Of a stretch of DNA of 64,000 nucleotides, positions 12,110-23,601 are shown piece after piece. Each line of letters begins with the position of its first letter. Positions within the stretch are counted from its first letter, which is position 1. The stretch comes from Pictodentalium vernedei (lineage: Eukaryota; Mollusca; Scaphopoda; Dentaliida; Dentaliidae): NCBI GenBank assembly GCA_031216915.1, contig CM062297.1, forward strand, positions 833,047,337-833,111,336, read 5' to 3'. The notes under the pieces are model-generated. The model was not told where the DNA came from. It saw nothing but the letters and a program-made list of their open reading frames with translations, and searched no databases. A program made the translations under genes and the position numbers.

Positions 12110-12990
12110 ATAATGAACTTAATCGATGCATTAAAAATCTTCCATCTGAACATCCAAAGTCTGAAGCCTAAATTAGACATAATTCAATATGAATCATTCT
12201 CTAATGATATCTTAGCATTTACTGAGACTTGGCTTCACTGCTCGGACCTAACACCAGGTATTGTGATCGACGGCTTCCAAGAACCCGTACGGTATAACCG
12301 TTTGTCGAGGGGAGGGGGGTTGCCATCTACGTGAAGGACGGCTTGTGCTTTCGGCACAGAACTGATCTTGAGGTGAATGACATTGAGTGCATCTGGGCTG
12401 AAGTGTTCATGACCCATGGTAAGTCGCTCCTGCTAGCTGTATTTTACCACCCACCCAATAGTCCCTCAGATGTTTGGGATAAAATTACGGCATCTATTGA
12501 CAAAGCCAAAGATACCTTAATTTCAGATATAATTATTACTGGTGATTTTAACGACAACCAATATGGTTCTCCCAAGGGTCGCTTCCAGGAACTAAGTAAT
12601 TATTTTAATCTTAGACAGCTTGTGGAAGAGCCAACATGCTTTACCGAATCATCTGCAACTCTGATTGACCTATTTGCTGTTAGTAATACTGTACATGTAC
12701 TCGAATGTGAAGCCCTAGAACCACTTGCACCTGACATGATTTGCTATCATTGTCCAATTTATATTGCCATTGAATTCAGGAAAGAAAAGCCTAAAAACTT
12801 TAAGAGACGCATATGGTTGTAAGCAGAGGGAAACTTTGACGGTTTGAACATGGCATACAATGACGTAGACTGGGAAAGACTGCTTGCTCATTCATGCCCG
12901 GACACTATAGTATCCACCTTCACCGATTAATTACTTGAAACGACATCTAAATTTATTCCCAACAAACTGATAACCTCCAGGGCTAACCAG
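12110..12990 (+). pseudogene. Non-LTR endonuclease domain (broken)
   Basis: Reads FHLNIQSLKPK (motif with the first Asn), FTETWLH (catalytic Glu) and ITGDFNDNQYG (GDFN motif), the order of apurinic-endonuclease-like domains of non-LTR elements that nick target DNA. The frame shifts by one near a G-rich run at 12308-12320, and stops TAA occur at about 12820 and 12928. The terminal Ser-Asp-His motif is replaced: the sequence reads DMICYHCPIYIAIEF, so the catalytic Asp is Tyr. Earlier N-terminal sequence is absent or unrecognised. Confidence 0.75.
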
Positions 12991-12999
12991 CCTAAATGG

Positions 13000-15248
13000 A
13001 TGCATAATCAAATTCGGTTATTGATTAGGCAAAGAACACGATTATACCGTAGAGCAAAGTGCTCTGGTCAACTACACAACTGGGCGAGATATAAGCACAA
13101 ACGAAATGATGTCGTATCAGCTGTTAGGAAAGCTAAATCTACATACATATCGAAAGTCCAATCAGAACTAAGTTGTTCGGAAACACCCTCGTCAGTGTGG
13201 TGGAAAACATTAAAAACATCTGTAAACATGTCCCTGGAATCCCGACTATAAATCACCTAAACAAACTCTATTCAACCAATCTTGAAAAGGCGGAAGTGTT
13301 CAATGATTACTTCTGTTCCATTTCGACATTGGATGACACTAATGCTTCCTTGCCTGATTCACCCCTGCCTGCCCTACAATCGCTTGACAAGATAACACTT
13401 GAAAGCAAGGAAGTGTATGAAGCAATCAAGAGTATCAAGGTATCGAAGGCGTCTGGTACAGATCTTATAAGTCCGAGGCTTCTAAAAGAATGTAAACACT
13501 CATTGTGTGACCCACTTACAGCCCTCTTCAACAGGTTATTAGACAACTGCTACTTTCCAAAGTTATGGAAAAAAGCCAATGTGACCCCGGTGTTGAAAAA
13601 GAATCCGTCTAATATAGTTACTAACTATCGCCCAATATCTTTGCTTAGCTGTACTGGTAAACTATTTGAAAAATGTATTTTCAAGCGATTATGGCATTTT
13701 TTATGTGATAACAATATACTAAGCCTGTTTCAATCTGGTTTCACTCCAGGTGACTCAACGGTCCTACAACTGACAGACCTCTATGATGAATTTTGTCATG
13801 CTCTTGACGAAGGGAAAGAAGTAAGAGTCGTTTTTTGTGATGTTAGCAAGGCATTTGATAAAGTTTGGCATGTTGGTCTTATTCACAAGCTTGAGAGAAT
13901 AGGAATATCTGGCGACTTACTTTGTTTCGTAAAATCCTATCTTTCTGATAGGTGCCAGCGCGTCCTTGTAGCCTCTGAGGCATCTCCTTGGAAACCAATA
14001 ACGTCTGGTGTTCCACAGGGTCCCCTGTTATTCCTAATTTACATCAACGATATTACTGAAAACCTACTTAGCAGTATACGTTTATTCGCGGATGATACAT
14101 CCCTTTATCTTATAATTGAGAATCCTGACCAAGGTGCCATCATACTAAATCGTGATCTAGCCACAGTTGAACACTGGGCTAAAACTTGGCTCGTTGAGTT
14201 CAATCCCCTTAAAACGGAATCCATGATCATATCACATAAAAGTAACATTCCGGTGCACCCACCTATATATTTAAGCGGAACTCAAATTTTCGAGGTGAGT
14301 AGTCACAAGCATCTGGGTGTAATTCTGAATAAAGGTTGTACATGGAACGACCATATCGATCATGTGTGCGCTAAAGCCTGGACACGGATTGACATGCTCA
14401 GGGCCCATAAGTTTACACTTGACCAGAAAGTCCTTGAAAAGATATACTTTGCATTTGTCCGACCTCTTTTGGAATACGCTGACTCTGTCTGGGACAACTG
14501 CTCAGCAACTCAAGCAGCTGACCTGGAGAAAATACAAGTAGCTGCAGCAAGAATAGTTACTGGTGTCACTGTGAGCTGCAGTAAAGACCTTCTCTACACA
14601 GAAACTCAATGGGCTTTATTGGAAGAAAGACGTCGAAAGCACAAGCTTATCCAATTTTTTAAGATGTATCACAAATTAACACCCTCTTATATATCCACTA
14701 AGGTGCCACCAATTATTTCATCTACATGTATTACCCAAAGCTACAATCTCCGATCGGAAAACAACCACTGTGTTCCCTTTTGTCACACCAACTTATATAA
14801 GTTCTCGTTTATCCCGGAGGTTACTGACCAGTGGAATAGATTACCCCCCTCAGTAAGAGAATATTTTTCACTCATAAACTTCAAGACATTTATAAATAGT
14901 GCGAACTTGCGACCACCAGTTTTTTATTATGGAGCCAAATCCCGTGCTGCACAAATTTATCACTGCAGGTTACGCCTGCATTGCAGTAATATCAACGCCC
15001 ACTTATACGATAACCATCTCTCACCATCTCCACGTTGCCAGTGTGGGGATCACGAATCTACTGAGCACTTTCTCGTACACTGCCCAATCTATGACGATGC
15101 TCGTAATTCCACAATCAATGCATTGTCATTTACTCTTGAGCCCCCCGCCCTACTATTTGGATCCGAACGATTGAATAATGATGATAACCTTACTGTTTTT
15201 AGAGCCGTGCAGGACTTCATCATGCTGAGTGGACGCTTTGATAAGTAA
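13000..15248 (+). pseudogene. Non-LTR reverse transcriptase (one frameshift, internal 12-nt loss)
   Basis: A linker at 13000-13251 (HNQIRLLIRQRTRLYRRAK) is followed by a frameshift into an open frame from 13173 to 15248. RT motifs in order: VTPVLKK, NYRPISLLS, DVSKAFDKVWH, SGVPQGPLLFLIYINDI and LFADDTSLYL (catalytic FADD near 14086-14097). The family normally has SxLG between VPQG and PLLF. These four residues are missing here, a 12-nt in-frame deletion beside the palm. The C-terminus holds CQCGDHESTEHFLVHC (about 15037-15084), the cysteine-histidine tail seen in CR1/jockey-like proteins. Confidence 0.8.
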
Positions 15249-15372
15249 CAGTGCACTTATCAACTTTTCTGGTGTTACTTGTCACACCATTACCCATATT
15301 TTCATCGAGGCTGCCCTATTGAATATCCTTTGGTAGTGAACGCTGAATTCAGGTTGTCCCCATGTTTCCTAG

Positions 15373-15605
15373 TTATCCCTTTGCCCAATGTAACGGTCAG
15401 TGATATCCATGAAAATCACTATTTAAATCCTTTTATATTTTCAATTTTTGTCTCGGGAACATGGCTTATGACCCCTCATTGGAACGATTTCGATAAGCTC
15501 ATTACGGTGGGGTGTCATGAGTTGGGACGGTCATTGGAAATTTCCAGTTATTTAATGAATTATTCTTCAAGTGTCATCAGCTACACTTGTACGGTAAAGG
15601 GTTAA
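15373..15605. mobile_element. TTAA MITE, decayed copy in non-LTR 3' UTR
   Basis: Left end TTATCCCTTTGCCC (target TTAT, one mutation from TTAA) and right end GGTAAAGGGTTAA. The core CTTATGACCCCTCATTGGAA and its degraded mirror are present. More diverged than the copies at 20762 and 43263. Confidence 0.7.
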
Positions 15606-15808
15606 GTTCCTGTTTCTTTTCCCATCTTATTTTCCTGCTCTCTCTATGTCTCTCCTTAATCTCTCTGGTTCTCATGTTTAAACAATATTTTACTTAGTGC
15701 CTGATGCTACCATTTAAATCTCGTCAGTAATCCAAAGGAGACGGCTTATACAAGCTAAAAGCTTACTGCTGAATCCTTTCAACAAATCTCGTCCTTGACT
15801 CGCTACTT

Positions 15809-16161
15809 GTGGTTCAGTAGGTAGAGGTGCAGGCTGCAAGCCGAGAGGTCCTCGGTTCGAATCCCACCTGCGGCAACCGCGTTGTGTCCTTGGGCAAGAC
15901 ACTTCACTCCCATTGCCTACGTGGGGGCACGGTGACGTTGTGTACTAAGGCGTACTGCACGCCGATGGTGCACCTGTCTTCAACCAATGCTAACTCTGCT
16001 TGTGTGGAGTTGGTATGTTGGGGAGCTGACAGTTGCTCGCCGTTGCTCGGTGGTTCTCTCCGGGTACTCCGGCTTCCTCCACCCGTAAAACTGTCGCGGC
16101 CATGATTAGCCATTGTGCAGAAATATGTGACCTTAAACACTAATAAATGATAAATGATAAA
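15809..16161 (+). mobile_element. tRNA-headed SINE, full length with 13-bp TSD
   Basis: Flanked by TGACTCGCTACTT on both sides (15796-15808, 16162-16174). The head has a pol III A box (TGGTTCAGTAGG, about 15810) and B box (GGTTCGAATCC, about 15853), and its fold around a GCA anticodon-like triplet resembles tRNA-Cys. The body begins TTGTGTCCTTGGGCAAG and runs through GGTTCTCTCCGGGTACTCC to a tail CACTAATAAATGATAAATG. Body and tail are shared with the 5S-headed SINEs at 31658 and 33909. Transcribed by RNA polymerase III and mobilised by a partner LINE, by family analogy. Confidence 0.9.
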
Positions 16162-16280
16162 TGACTCGCTACTTTAATGCATACCATTGTATTGTGCACT
16201 CTGTATGACAATCATCTTGTTTTTTATTATACTGTATGTATGCATCATATTTTCTCATGAATAAAATATTGTTTAAACTA

Positions 16281-16761
16281 ACTTAATAGATTATTAGTTG
16301 TTTTCCCTTTAATTTCACTATTGCGACTAGAGAATAAATCTTGAGGACATACAGTGAAACGTCTTCATGTACGACACAGAACTCCATCCATAAGCTCTAT
16401 ACACACATGATAACAATGCATGTTACAAAATTACACAAAATTCTATAGTGAATAACACAGCCCTGTGAATTAGCCTAGGCAACCTGCAATGCCTAGGCAT
16501 TTTCAGTTTTCCAAGGCAATTTTGTTGCATACAGTGCATTGGAACTCATCAAATTGATACACATTTTTGCCCAGACAAAATTTTCTAATTCCCAGGGCTG
16601 ATAACAAATTAACAAATAGAGAAAAAATGTCTTTCATTTGGACATTGCATACTGTTTATCAACATGAACACAATTTTTATAACATTTGTTTAGTCATCAA
16701 ATTAGATTTAATCTCAATTTTACATGTATAGGAAAATATGTAATGGACACACCAGTTAATA
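16281..16761. other. AT-rich spacer between non-LTR 3' end and gypsy integrase
   Basis: No coding signal. It should contain the remainder of the interrupted gypsy integrase core, but no reading is convincing. Confidence 0.3.
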
Positions 16762-16990
16762 TCAACTTTTTGACAAAAAAATAGTTTCTAGAAACTGGCA
16801 ATAACATTTTTTGAGTAGGGATAATTTTGCCGAGTAGGTAAGGAATAAGCAAACAAACATTTTTTTTAACACATCCTTAACAGCTGATGAGGCGGTCAAT
16901 TCTGCAGTTTGGTTGGGCAAGGGGATACATTTAACCCACTTGGTGAATTGATCCACCCAGGCCTTTAGTTTATCCCAATTTTACACCTTT
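16762..16990 (-). pseudogene. Ty3/gypsy integrase, first half of catalytic core
   Basis: Minus-strand frame reads WVDQFTKWVKCIPLPNQTAE, the D-x-F-(S/T)-K-W...P-x-(P/D)-Q-x-A segment that holds the first catalytic Asp of gypsy integrases, then about 15 more residues ending DVLKKM, after which homology stops. The continuation is at 11443-11990. The zinc-binding HHCC domain expected upstream is not clearly visible. Confidence 0.7.
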
Positions 16991-17750
16991 TACAGGTGTC
17001 CCCAAATATGTGAAAGTGTGCCCTTTCATTTACTTGTAGGTCCATCCCCAAGAAATGTGGTAAGTTTGAGTGAAATAGATTCAAAACCTTTTGAACTCCG
17101 AAGCGTGGCGAGTGGGTAAATAAGAAAGAAAAGTATTCAAATAAAAGTGTTTCAAAACATACCTAATGTTGTTTGTGTTGGCATTAAACAATCAAGAACT
17201 GAAGTCCAGTTATTATATGTTTAATCAGTATTCAGCAAACTGAGTTGTAAGTCTGTAGCCATTGATGTTTTGTTTTCATTAAGGGGTCACAGTTATTTCA
17301 ACCAGAGCGTCCTGATTACATACATGTATTCATAAGCTGTATTGTTTTGTTTCTTCAGTCACATGTTTGAGTGCCAACATTGTCAAAACACAGTGGCTTC
17401 TAGTTTTGAACAGTTTCATTGCAAATGGTGTTTCAAGAAAAGCCTGTTAATTATAAATAGGCAGGTTCTGTGAGGTAGTTACACTTGTAATATGAGGCAG
17501 TGTTAGTATAAATTTTTCCTGAAGCCTGTGTTGCCCAATCCAGTAGTAAAAGATTTCATTTCCTACTACGGTGATGTGATTGATTGTAGTAAAGGAATTC
17601 AGCTAATCAAACTGCGTTTTTCAGTCAGGTGTCAAATAATTTAAATCCCCATTGTCTCATTGGATAGTAACATGCCATCAATTTATGACATTGGGAAATC
17701 TCAAAATGTACATACCCGGTATTAAGCTGGATATATAAGGGTAGAGGGTA
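16991..17750. other. Unassigned sequence between gypsy and second non-LTR element
   Basis: AT-rich, no recognisable gene. A CTGTAAAAGGTG segment on the minus strand near 16990 could be a residue of the gypsy zinc-binding region, but this is too short to call. Confidence 0.3.
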
Positions 17751-17751
17751 T

Positions 17752-20337
17752 AATGGAGGTGATAGTGATCACAACTTGATTACAGTGACGATCAGGGCCA
17801 AAAACCTAGTAAAAAGTAAAGGAAGCTTTAAGGAGATTTGGGGACTCAAAAAGGATGCTGACTGGGCGAAGTTCAATGACAAACTGAAACCAAATCTTGC
17901 AACCATACCCAAGGGGGGCAGTGTCCAGAAGATGGCCGACGCCATAGTAGCGAGCCTAGTGGAGGCAGGGAAGGAAAGTGTAGGAAAGATCAGGGTGCCA
18001 ACACAGGAACTTGGGTACAGAGTGAATGAAGAACTAAAAAGGGCCATAAAGGGTAGAAAAGCTAAATGTGCTGCATACAGGAGAAGTAGAAAACTTAAGG
18101 GGGCAGAAAGCAACGAGGCCACAGTAGCAAAGGAAGAATACCGACAAGCACGAAATAACGTAACTAAGATTAAAAACGATAATCAGAGAGTGCGAAATAG
18201 CAGTCTTATTAAGACAATAAGAATGACAAGTAGATGGCAGAGTTACAGACAAGCAAGATCAAGTTGAATTAGAACTAGTCAAGCACTTGGAAAAAGTAAA
18301 CGATAAGCGATGGGGCATGGGAAGCCCACCTGAGTGTCTGGATCGGGTCGAAGAAAACCTATCGAACTTCGTGTACAGCAAAATTAAAACGGAGGAGGTG
18401 AAAAAAGTGATCTCAAAATTAAGGGATGGAAAAGCAGGAGGCGTGGATGAAATTCCTAACAAGTTTATCAAAAAGGGGGGAGAGGAATTCGTGGAAAGCC
18501 AACCTGCCCTATTCAATCTAGTCATAGAAAATCAAGAGGTCCCAAAGGAGTGGAGAGAAAGCAAAGTGACATTTATTCACAAAAAGGGGGGAAAAGACGT
18601 TTTGGATAATTATCTAGGGATCTCGGTCAGTAGCAACATTGGAAAAGTTTTCTGTAAAGTCCTGTATGGAAGACAAGAGGAGGTGATTGAAGAGAAGGTT
18701 TTTTTTGGGAGAAATCCAGAATGGCTTCAGCAAGGGAAGAAGAGTTACTGACCATCTTTTCACGCTATCCCAAATGATAAAATCTGCGAAAGCAAAAAAG
18801 AAAAAGATGTTTATGGCCTTTTTGGATGTCAAAAAGGCATATGATAGAGTATGGAAGGAGGGTATGTGGCGCAAGCTGGAGGCTCTGGGCTTAGGAGGGT
18901 AGTTTGTTGGAATTATGAAAGCATTATATAAAGACGTACAGAGTGAACTTAGCCTGGGAAACATTACAACAAAACATGTGCCTATGGAGATAGGCCTAAA
19001 ACAGGGGTGTATCCTTTCGCCAATTCTGTTTGCATTGTACATCAAAGGTTTAGGAGATGAACTCCTGCATAGCGATGGGGGGGTAGCAGTTAAGGACTTG
19101 AAGATCCCAGGGCTATTTTTTGTAGACGATATGGTGCTAGTGTCAGAAAGCAAAGAGGGGCTAGCGAAAATGCTGGGAATTGTTGGAGACTCGAATTTAA
19201 TGAAAGCAAGAGCAAAGTTATACCTGTGGGCCGCAAAGTGGTCCACACTTGAAGGTGGAGAGTGGGTGAGTTCTGCATTCCGGAAGGTAGCAGCAAACTT
19301 CTCAGTGTAGGAGAGACAGGTGATTACGAGTATTTGGTGGTAAATATAAACATTACAGGAAGAGGCATCTACCGAAACCACACAAATAAATTGATTCGGA
19401 AGGGGAAGTGAATCCTTAACCAAATAAAACTTGTAGGAAGAAACAGTTTCAATAAGCTTTTCGTGGGGAAAACCATTTGGGAAATGGTGTGTCTGTCAAG
19501 TATAACTTACAGTATACGGAAGTGGTACCCCTAAACCAGATGGCCGTAAAGAGCTTGGAAATACTGCAGGTTGATGGATAACGGGGTCGAGTAATGCCGC
19601 AGCGCTAGAAGCAATCAGGGGTGAGCTTGGGTGGATGAGGATCAAGGACAGGATAGACCTGTTGAAACTTGGTTATCTTAATTATTTGGTAAATCTCCCC
19701 GACAGCCGATGGTGTAAAGTAATGTTCCTGAGAATTTTCAACTCAAATATCAAGACGGGGTGGATGGTCCAAGTAAGGGAGCTAGTTGAGAACTACTCAT
19801 TGCATATCTCGGACCTGGACGTTGGGGCAAACCAGGGTAAAAAAATCGTCAAGAGAAAGGGTCATGGAGGATTGTAACCATAATTGGTGAGAGGGGGTCA
19901 AATCAAAGAGGTCTTTGGGTGGCCTGCATGATAAAGAGAAGCCAGATTTTGAAGAGTACCTTGATGGCACCTTTGGGGGGTCATTGTTATTCAAGCTGAG
20001 GTCGCGGTCCCTGGAGCTGAGGGGAAAAATTGGGAAAAACAGTGAAAAGGAGTGCCAGATGTGTAATTTGGTCATGGTGGAGACCTTGGAACACTTTCTT
20101 CTGGAATGCCCAAAGTACCAGTCCAAGAGAATAAGATTCACTGGGTTTATATTGGGGAAGTGGAATGGGAGAATGAAGGACATGTGGTTAGGGGGAGACT
20201 CAAAGGAGAGGGTTAATATGCTAATCAGAGAGATTGGGAAGAATGGGGCAAGGGATGTCATCAAGCAGTTCATCTCCGAGTGTTGGGAGGAGAGGAGAAG
20301 CATGGGAATAGGGAGGCAGTTGGGAGTACAGGGGTAA
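17752..20337 (+). pseudogene. Non-LTR reverse transcriptase polyprotein, at least four frame breaks
   Basis: Readable in order: linker to 18267 (stop), then KLRDGKAGGVDEIPNKFIKK (RT motif 1) from 18287, a shift near 18700 to FGEIQNGFSKGRRVTDHLF and FLDVKKAYDRVWKEG, a TAG at 18900, GLKQGCILSPILFALYIKG, then FFVDDMVLV (catalytic box FVDD in place of the more usual FADD, both Asp kept), further shifts, and CQMCNLVMVETLEHFLLEC at about 20059-20115. The order is that of single-ORF or ORF2 proteins of APE-type LINEs. Clade not determined. Confidence 0.7.
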
Positions 20338-20386
20338 CCAAGGCCTTCTCGTCTGAGAACCGCGACAAATCAACGGCTGGCCAAAG

Positions 20387-20422
20387 TGTTATTATTATTA
20401 TTATTAATATTATTATTATTAA

Positions 20423-20484
<62 letters not shown>

Positions 20485-20486
20485 GG
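20387..20486. repeat. (ATT)n microsatellite
   Basis: About 100 bp of ATT repeats with a few AAT interruptions near 20404 and 20421. The position directly after the reverse transcriptase C-terminus marks it as the tail of the second non-LTR element. Confidence 0.9.
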
Positions 20487-20761
20487 TAAAGTTTATACTG
20501 TTTTGATACTTAGTGTTGCGATCAAATTAAAAACAACACGTTTTATATATTTGTAAGTTTATTTAATTCTGGAAAATCACATGAATATCAGTAATAAATA
20601 AGCAATGAGTACACCAGTACAGCTGTTCGGTAATTTATACAGCCTTTTTATAGGTAAAAAATATTCAACTTGGACTTTGCCAAATTAGTTTTAATTTACA
20701 TTTATACCAGTTGTATTATCCAGTTAACATGGGTGTTAAAGTGAATAAAGACAGGGGTATC

Positions 20762-21003
20762 TTAACCCTTTACCTAACATGAAAAGCAGACGACACTTGC
20801 AAAAAAAATTCTTGAATAACTAATTTTTTTCATTTTTTGTCGCAAAAACATAGGTTATGACCCCTCGTTGGAACGAGCTCGTTCCAACGAGGGGTCATAA
20901 CCTATGTTTTTGAGACAAAAAATGAAAAAATAATGAAAATTAATTGGCGATTTTTGAGAATAGCGCTGGCCGGTTTTGGCCGTTACGTTAGGTAAAGGGT
21001 TAA
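20762..21003. mobile_element. TTAA MITE (copy with near-intact palindrome)
   Basis: TTAACCCTTTACCTAACATG..GTTAGGTAAAGGGTTAA, TTAA at 20762-20765 and 21000-21003. The centre GGAACGAGCTCGTTCC is a perfect palindrome flanked by GGTTATGACCCCTC and its complement. Closest to the copies at 1, 23780 and 41895. Confidence 0.88.
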
Positions 21004-21113
21004 TATGAAATTCTGAATCTGCTGTGTACTGGTAGTCACTTGTTTACAGTAGAAAAACAACTGATACCCTTCTTCAAATTAACTTTGACTTAAATGTGGT
21101 GGTTAATCAGTAA

Positions 21114-21464
21114 TTATTCGAATAATAGCAAACAGCTATCTGTTACAAAATTTACTAACCGTTTCAGCTCTAATTGATTATCAACACGAAACTTCAATCT
21201 GTTCATCCAGTAGGTCTTTGCCACAGGACCAGCTAGAAAAAGCTCTGCCTCTTCTGGCTCCTCCTGTGACACCAACCACGGTATCAAGTGAATAAGATCT
21301 GGATCTGCCCTCTGTTCAGTCATAATATCACTATCTGTATCACCTTGTGTTTCAAATCCAGTATGGTTTGAATCGGTTTGGGTTGCTTGGACGTTAACCT
21401 GGGCGGGCACAATGCCAAACTCAGAATTCTTTCTGTCTATTAATTTCCGTTCCCACCAGGCCAC
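21114..21464 (-). pseudogene. Gypsy spacer between RNase H and integrase
   Basis: Minus-strand frame includes RADPDLIHLIPWL and EEAELFLAGPVAKTYWMNRL, matching the A-D-P-x-L...E-L...S-P-x-x-K-x-Y-W pattern between RNase H and integrase in Ty3/gypsy Pol. It lies directly upstream (minus sense) of where the zinc finger should be, but the sequence breaks off near the TTAA MITE at 21003. Confidence 0.65.
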
Positions 21465-21562
21465 AAAATGACATACTATCCAAATCCATACCCATTTGGC
21501 TCATGACAGTAGTCTCTCAAAACAGGTTTTTCTGTACTTGATTTTCCTACAGCTGTTCCTCC

Positions 21563-22020
21563 CTATGGAATTACATTGTCAACTTCAGTAAAGAAATTAC
21601 CCCAATTTCTATCTTCTCTAGTGCAATACTTGCATCCCCCACAAGGGAGTTTTGAGAGTGGTATACTGACTGAATAGTGTGTACAAGTTTGGTCATCGGG
21701 GAGGCATGATAGGGTGTCTGCATTGGTGTGTTTTGAACTGTTGTGGTGTTGAATAGTGAAATGGTACTGAGTCAACTCTTCTAGCCAACAGGCTATCTGA
21801 CCTTGGGGATTTTTGAACTTCAGAAGCCATTTCAGGCTACTGTGATCTGTACAGACAGTAAAATGCCTACCCAGTAGTAAGTGACGGAATTGCTGAGTAA
21901 AACGTATCATGGCCAGAAGTTCCTTACATGTTGTACAATCTTTTCTTTGTTCAGGGCTCAACACAAAACTTCCATAACCCACCACTTTCTCCTACCCTCC
22001 CAGAACCTGAATAAGCTCTG
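21563..22020 (-). pseudogene. Ty3/gypsy RNase H domain
   Basis: Reads LSPEQRKDCTTCKELLAMIR, FRHLLLGRHFTVCTDHSSLK (TDH motif with catalytic Asp), WLLKFKNPQGQIACWLEELT and HTNADTLSC (A-D-x-L-S motif), followed by CKYC. This is the full order of a gypsy RNase H, which degrades RNA in RNA:DNA hybrids during replication. A stop/frame change separates it from RT at 22307. Length and motifs are close to the family norm. Confidence 0.85.
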
Positions 22021-22306
22021 CGCATATGGTGTGACCAGAGGCATGGGTGTCTAAAATGAAGGGTTCATCATAGTTGGGGAAAACCAAAAGGTTTGGGAAG
22101 GCTTTAAGCCGGCATATTTGGTATCCTGAAAGGCACTCTCTTCTTCCTCCCATTCGAAAACATTCTTACCAGTATGTCTGTTCAAAGGGGCAGCTAAATG
22201 GCCATAATTTTTTATAAAGGCCCGATTGTAATTTGCTAAACCAAGGAATCATTCTACATCACATGTCGTCTGTGACCGTGGCCAATTTTGTACCACCAAA
22301 GATGCA

Positions 22307-22660
22307 TCATTGCCTATCTCTATCCTCTGTGGGGAGATTATTATGGCGACTGAGAAATTTGATATGTTTTTGGAACAATAGACATTTCTGAGGCTTTAAT
22401 TTTAGTTGGTAATGCTGGAACCATTGCAATACCTCATCAGGGTTGAAGATACGATCTTTAAATGTTTTACTCAGAACAATTATATCATCTAGGAAAGCCA
22501 AAGTTATTTCCCAATTTGAACCCCTGAAGGACCAGGTCCATAACTCTTGAGTAACAAGCAGGTGCATTAGACAAGCCATACCCCATTCTGTTAAATTCAA
22601 ACAAACCATATTTGGTTATGAGTGCTGTCTTTTTTTTTTTATCATTTTCGTCAATCTGTA
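22307..22660 (-). pseudogene. Ty3/gypsy reverse transcriptase, catalytic part
   Basis: Minus-strand reading contains MGYGLSNAPACYSRVMDLVL (fingers/palm junction, family F-G-L-x-N-A-P-A-x-F) in one frame and, after a shift, ITLAFLDDIIVLSKTFKD with the L-D-D active site (usual Y-L/V-D-D, here F-L-D-D), then LKLKPQKCLLFQ. Two Asp of the active site are retained. The N-terminal part is cut by TA MITEs. Confidence 0.8.
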
Positions 22661-22670
22661 TCTGCCAATA

Positions 22671-22974
22671 CAGTTAAAACTAGAAGTCCTGTCATGAAAT
22701 GTGCACAAATAGCACATCGATCTGCGCGTTAATCTGTGCATTATGACCATAGTAAGGCTATCAAATTCTGTACTTATGGCCTGTTCACAAGCACTGTTTC
22801 AGCTAATGGACCTCCGGGTAATCCAGAGGTCCACTGGCAGAAACATTGCCTGTGTTTTCTATGAGTAACCAGGAGAACCTGCCGTGCTTTGGATGCCATT
22901 CATTATGGCAATTCCCATGCGTAATTAAGCCTAGATAAGCACACAGTTTGTGACAGGACTTCTAGTTTTAACTG
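22671..22974 (+). mobile_element. TA MITE (copy 1)
   Basis: CAGTTAAAACTAGAAGTCCT..AGGACTTCTAGTTTTAACTG with TA on both sides (22669-22670, 22975-22976). 304 bp. A second palindrome lies in the centre (ATGGACCTCCGGGTAAT...). The ends and TA target fit a Tc1/mariner-class MITE. It separates two parts of the gypsy RT. Confidence 0.88.
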
Positions 22975-22976
22975 TA

Positions 22977-23166
22977 AGCTTGGTTTGCATCCAATTTTGA
23001 AAACCAGATGTCATGTTGCCGGCTAGGGCATCCAGTCAGTCTTCAACTAAGAGCAGTGGAAAGTTATCTTTGACTGTAACAGTTGAGTCCCTTAAAGTCT
23101 AAACACCAGCGGACTCCAGCATAGTGCTCTCTGATCAAGACGGGGGCAGCTGCACACTCAGTAGTA
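22977..23166 (-). pseudogene. Gypsy reverse transcriptase, N-terminal fragment
   Basis: Between two TA MITEs the minus strand reads WCLDFKGLN and, one frame over, TVKDNFPLLLVED then LDALAGN. These fit the R-x-x-(V/L)-D-Y-R-x-L-N...D-x-Y-P-L-P...D-x-L-x-x-L-x-G region of gypsy RT, with one frameshift. Confidence 0.7.
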
Positions 23167-23473
23167 CATCTAAAACTAGAAGGCCTGTCATGATATGTGC
23201 ACAAATAGCACGTCGATCTATAGAAAGGCTATCAAATTTTGTACTTATGGCCTGTGCACAAGCAAGGTTTCAGCCAATGGATCTCCATGTAACCTGGAGG
23301 TCCATTGGCAGAAACATTGCCTGTGTTTGCTATGAGTAACCAGGAGAACCTGCCAGCTGCTGTGCTTTGGATTCCATTTGATATGGCAATTGTGTGCAAT
23401 TCCTATTCGCAATTATTCGCAATTAAGCCTAGATAAACTCACAGTTCATGACAGGACTTCTAAGTTTTAACTG
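23167..23473 (+). mobile_element. TA MITE (copy 2)
   Basis: Same family as 22671 with TA at 23165-23166 and 23474-23475. The left end is slightly mutated (CATCTAAAACTAGAAGGCCT). Only 192 bp of gypsy sequence separates the two insertions, so both landed within one RT gene. Confidence 0.85.
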
Positions 23474-23476
23474 TAG

Positions 23477-23601
23477 TGGGGTGAATGACATCAGCCTCCA
23501 GCATGGGCTGCAAATGAGATTTCTCTTCACTGACAAAGCATGTCAGAGTCTGATGCATCCGTAATTTTATCGATTTGGTCTGTCCTGTATCTATTGTATG
23601 T
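23477..23601 (-). pseudogene. Gypsy protease-RT linker
   Basis: Minus-strand frame HTIDTGQTKSIKLRMHQ..., the V-x-H-x-I-D-T-G segment that precedes the RT fingers in gypsy Pol. Its 5' side is cut by the MITEs at 23602-24022. On the far side of those MITEs the preceding Pol segment resumes in register. Confidence 0.7.

Larger units (their letters stand above)
12000..16280 (+). mobile_element. Non-LTR retrotransposon (CR1/L2/jockey-like), 5'-truncated
   Basis: Holds an APE-type endonuclease and a reverse transcriptase in one direction, then a 3' UTR of about 1 kb ending near GAATAAAATATTGTTTAAAC (about 16259-16278). Its 3' UTR has been hit by a TTAA MITE (15373-15605) and by a SINE (15809-16161). 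It sits inside the gypsy integrase, so it is younger than that element. Frameshifts and stops show it is dead. Clade assignment within CR1/L2/jockey is uncertain. Confidence 0.8.
17751..20486 (+). mobile_element. Second non-LTR retrotransposon, 5'-truncated, (ATT)n tail
   Basis: Begins within the last endonuclease motif (NGGDSDHNLI, Ser-Asp-His intact) and runs through reverse transcriptase to a cysteine-rich C-terminus, followed by an (ATT)n tract (20387-20486) as 3' tail. It is a different family from the element at 12000. Several frameshifts and stops. It lies between gypsy RNase H and integrase pieces, so it was probably inserted into the gypsy copy. Confidence 0.75.

Noticed and set aside
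15809..15870. tRNA-Cys gene
   Set aside because: Pol III boxes present, but the acceptor stem is not convincing and the sequence runs directly into a SINE body.
18614..19423. 269-codon minus-strand frame
   Set aside because: Antisense shadow of the second non-LTR reverse transcriptase, whose motifs are clear on the plus strand.
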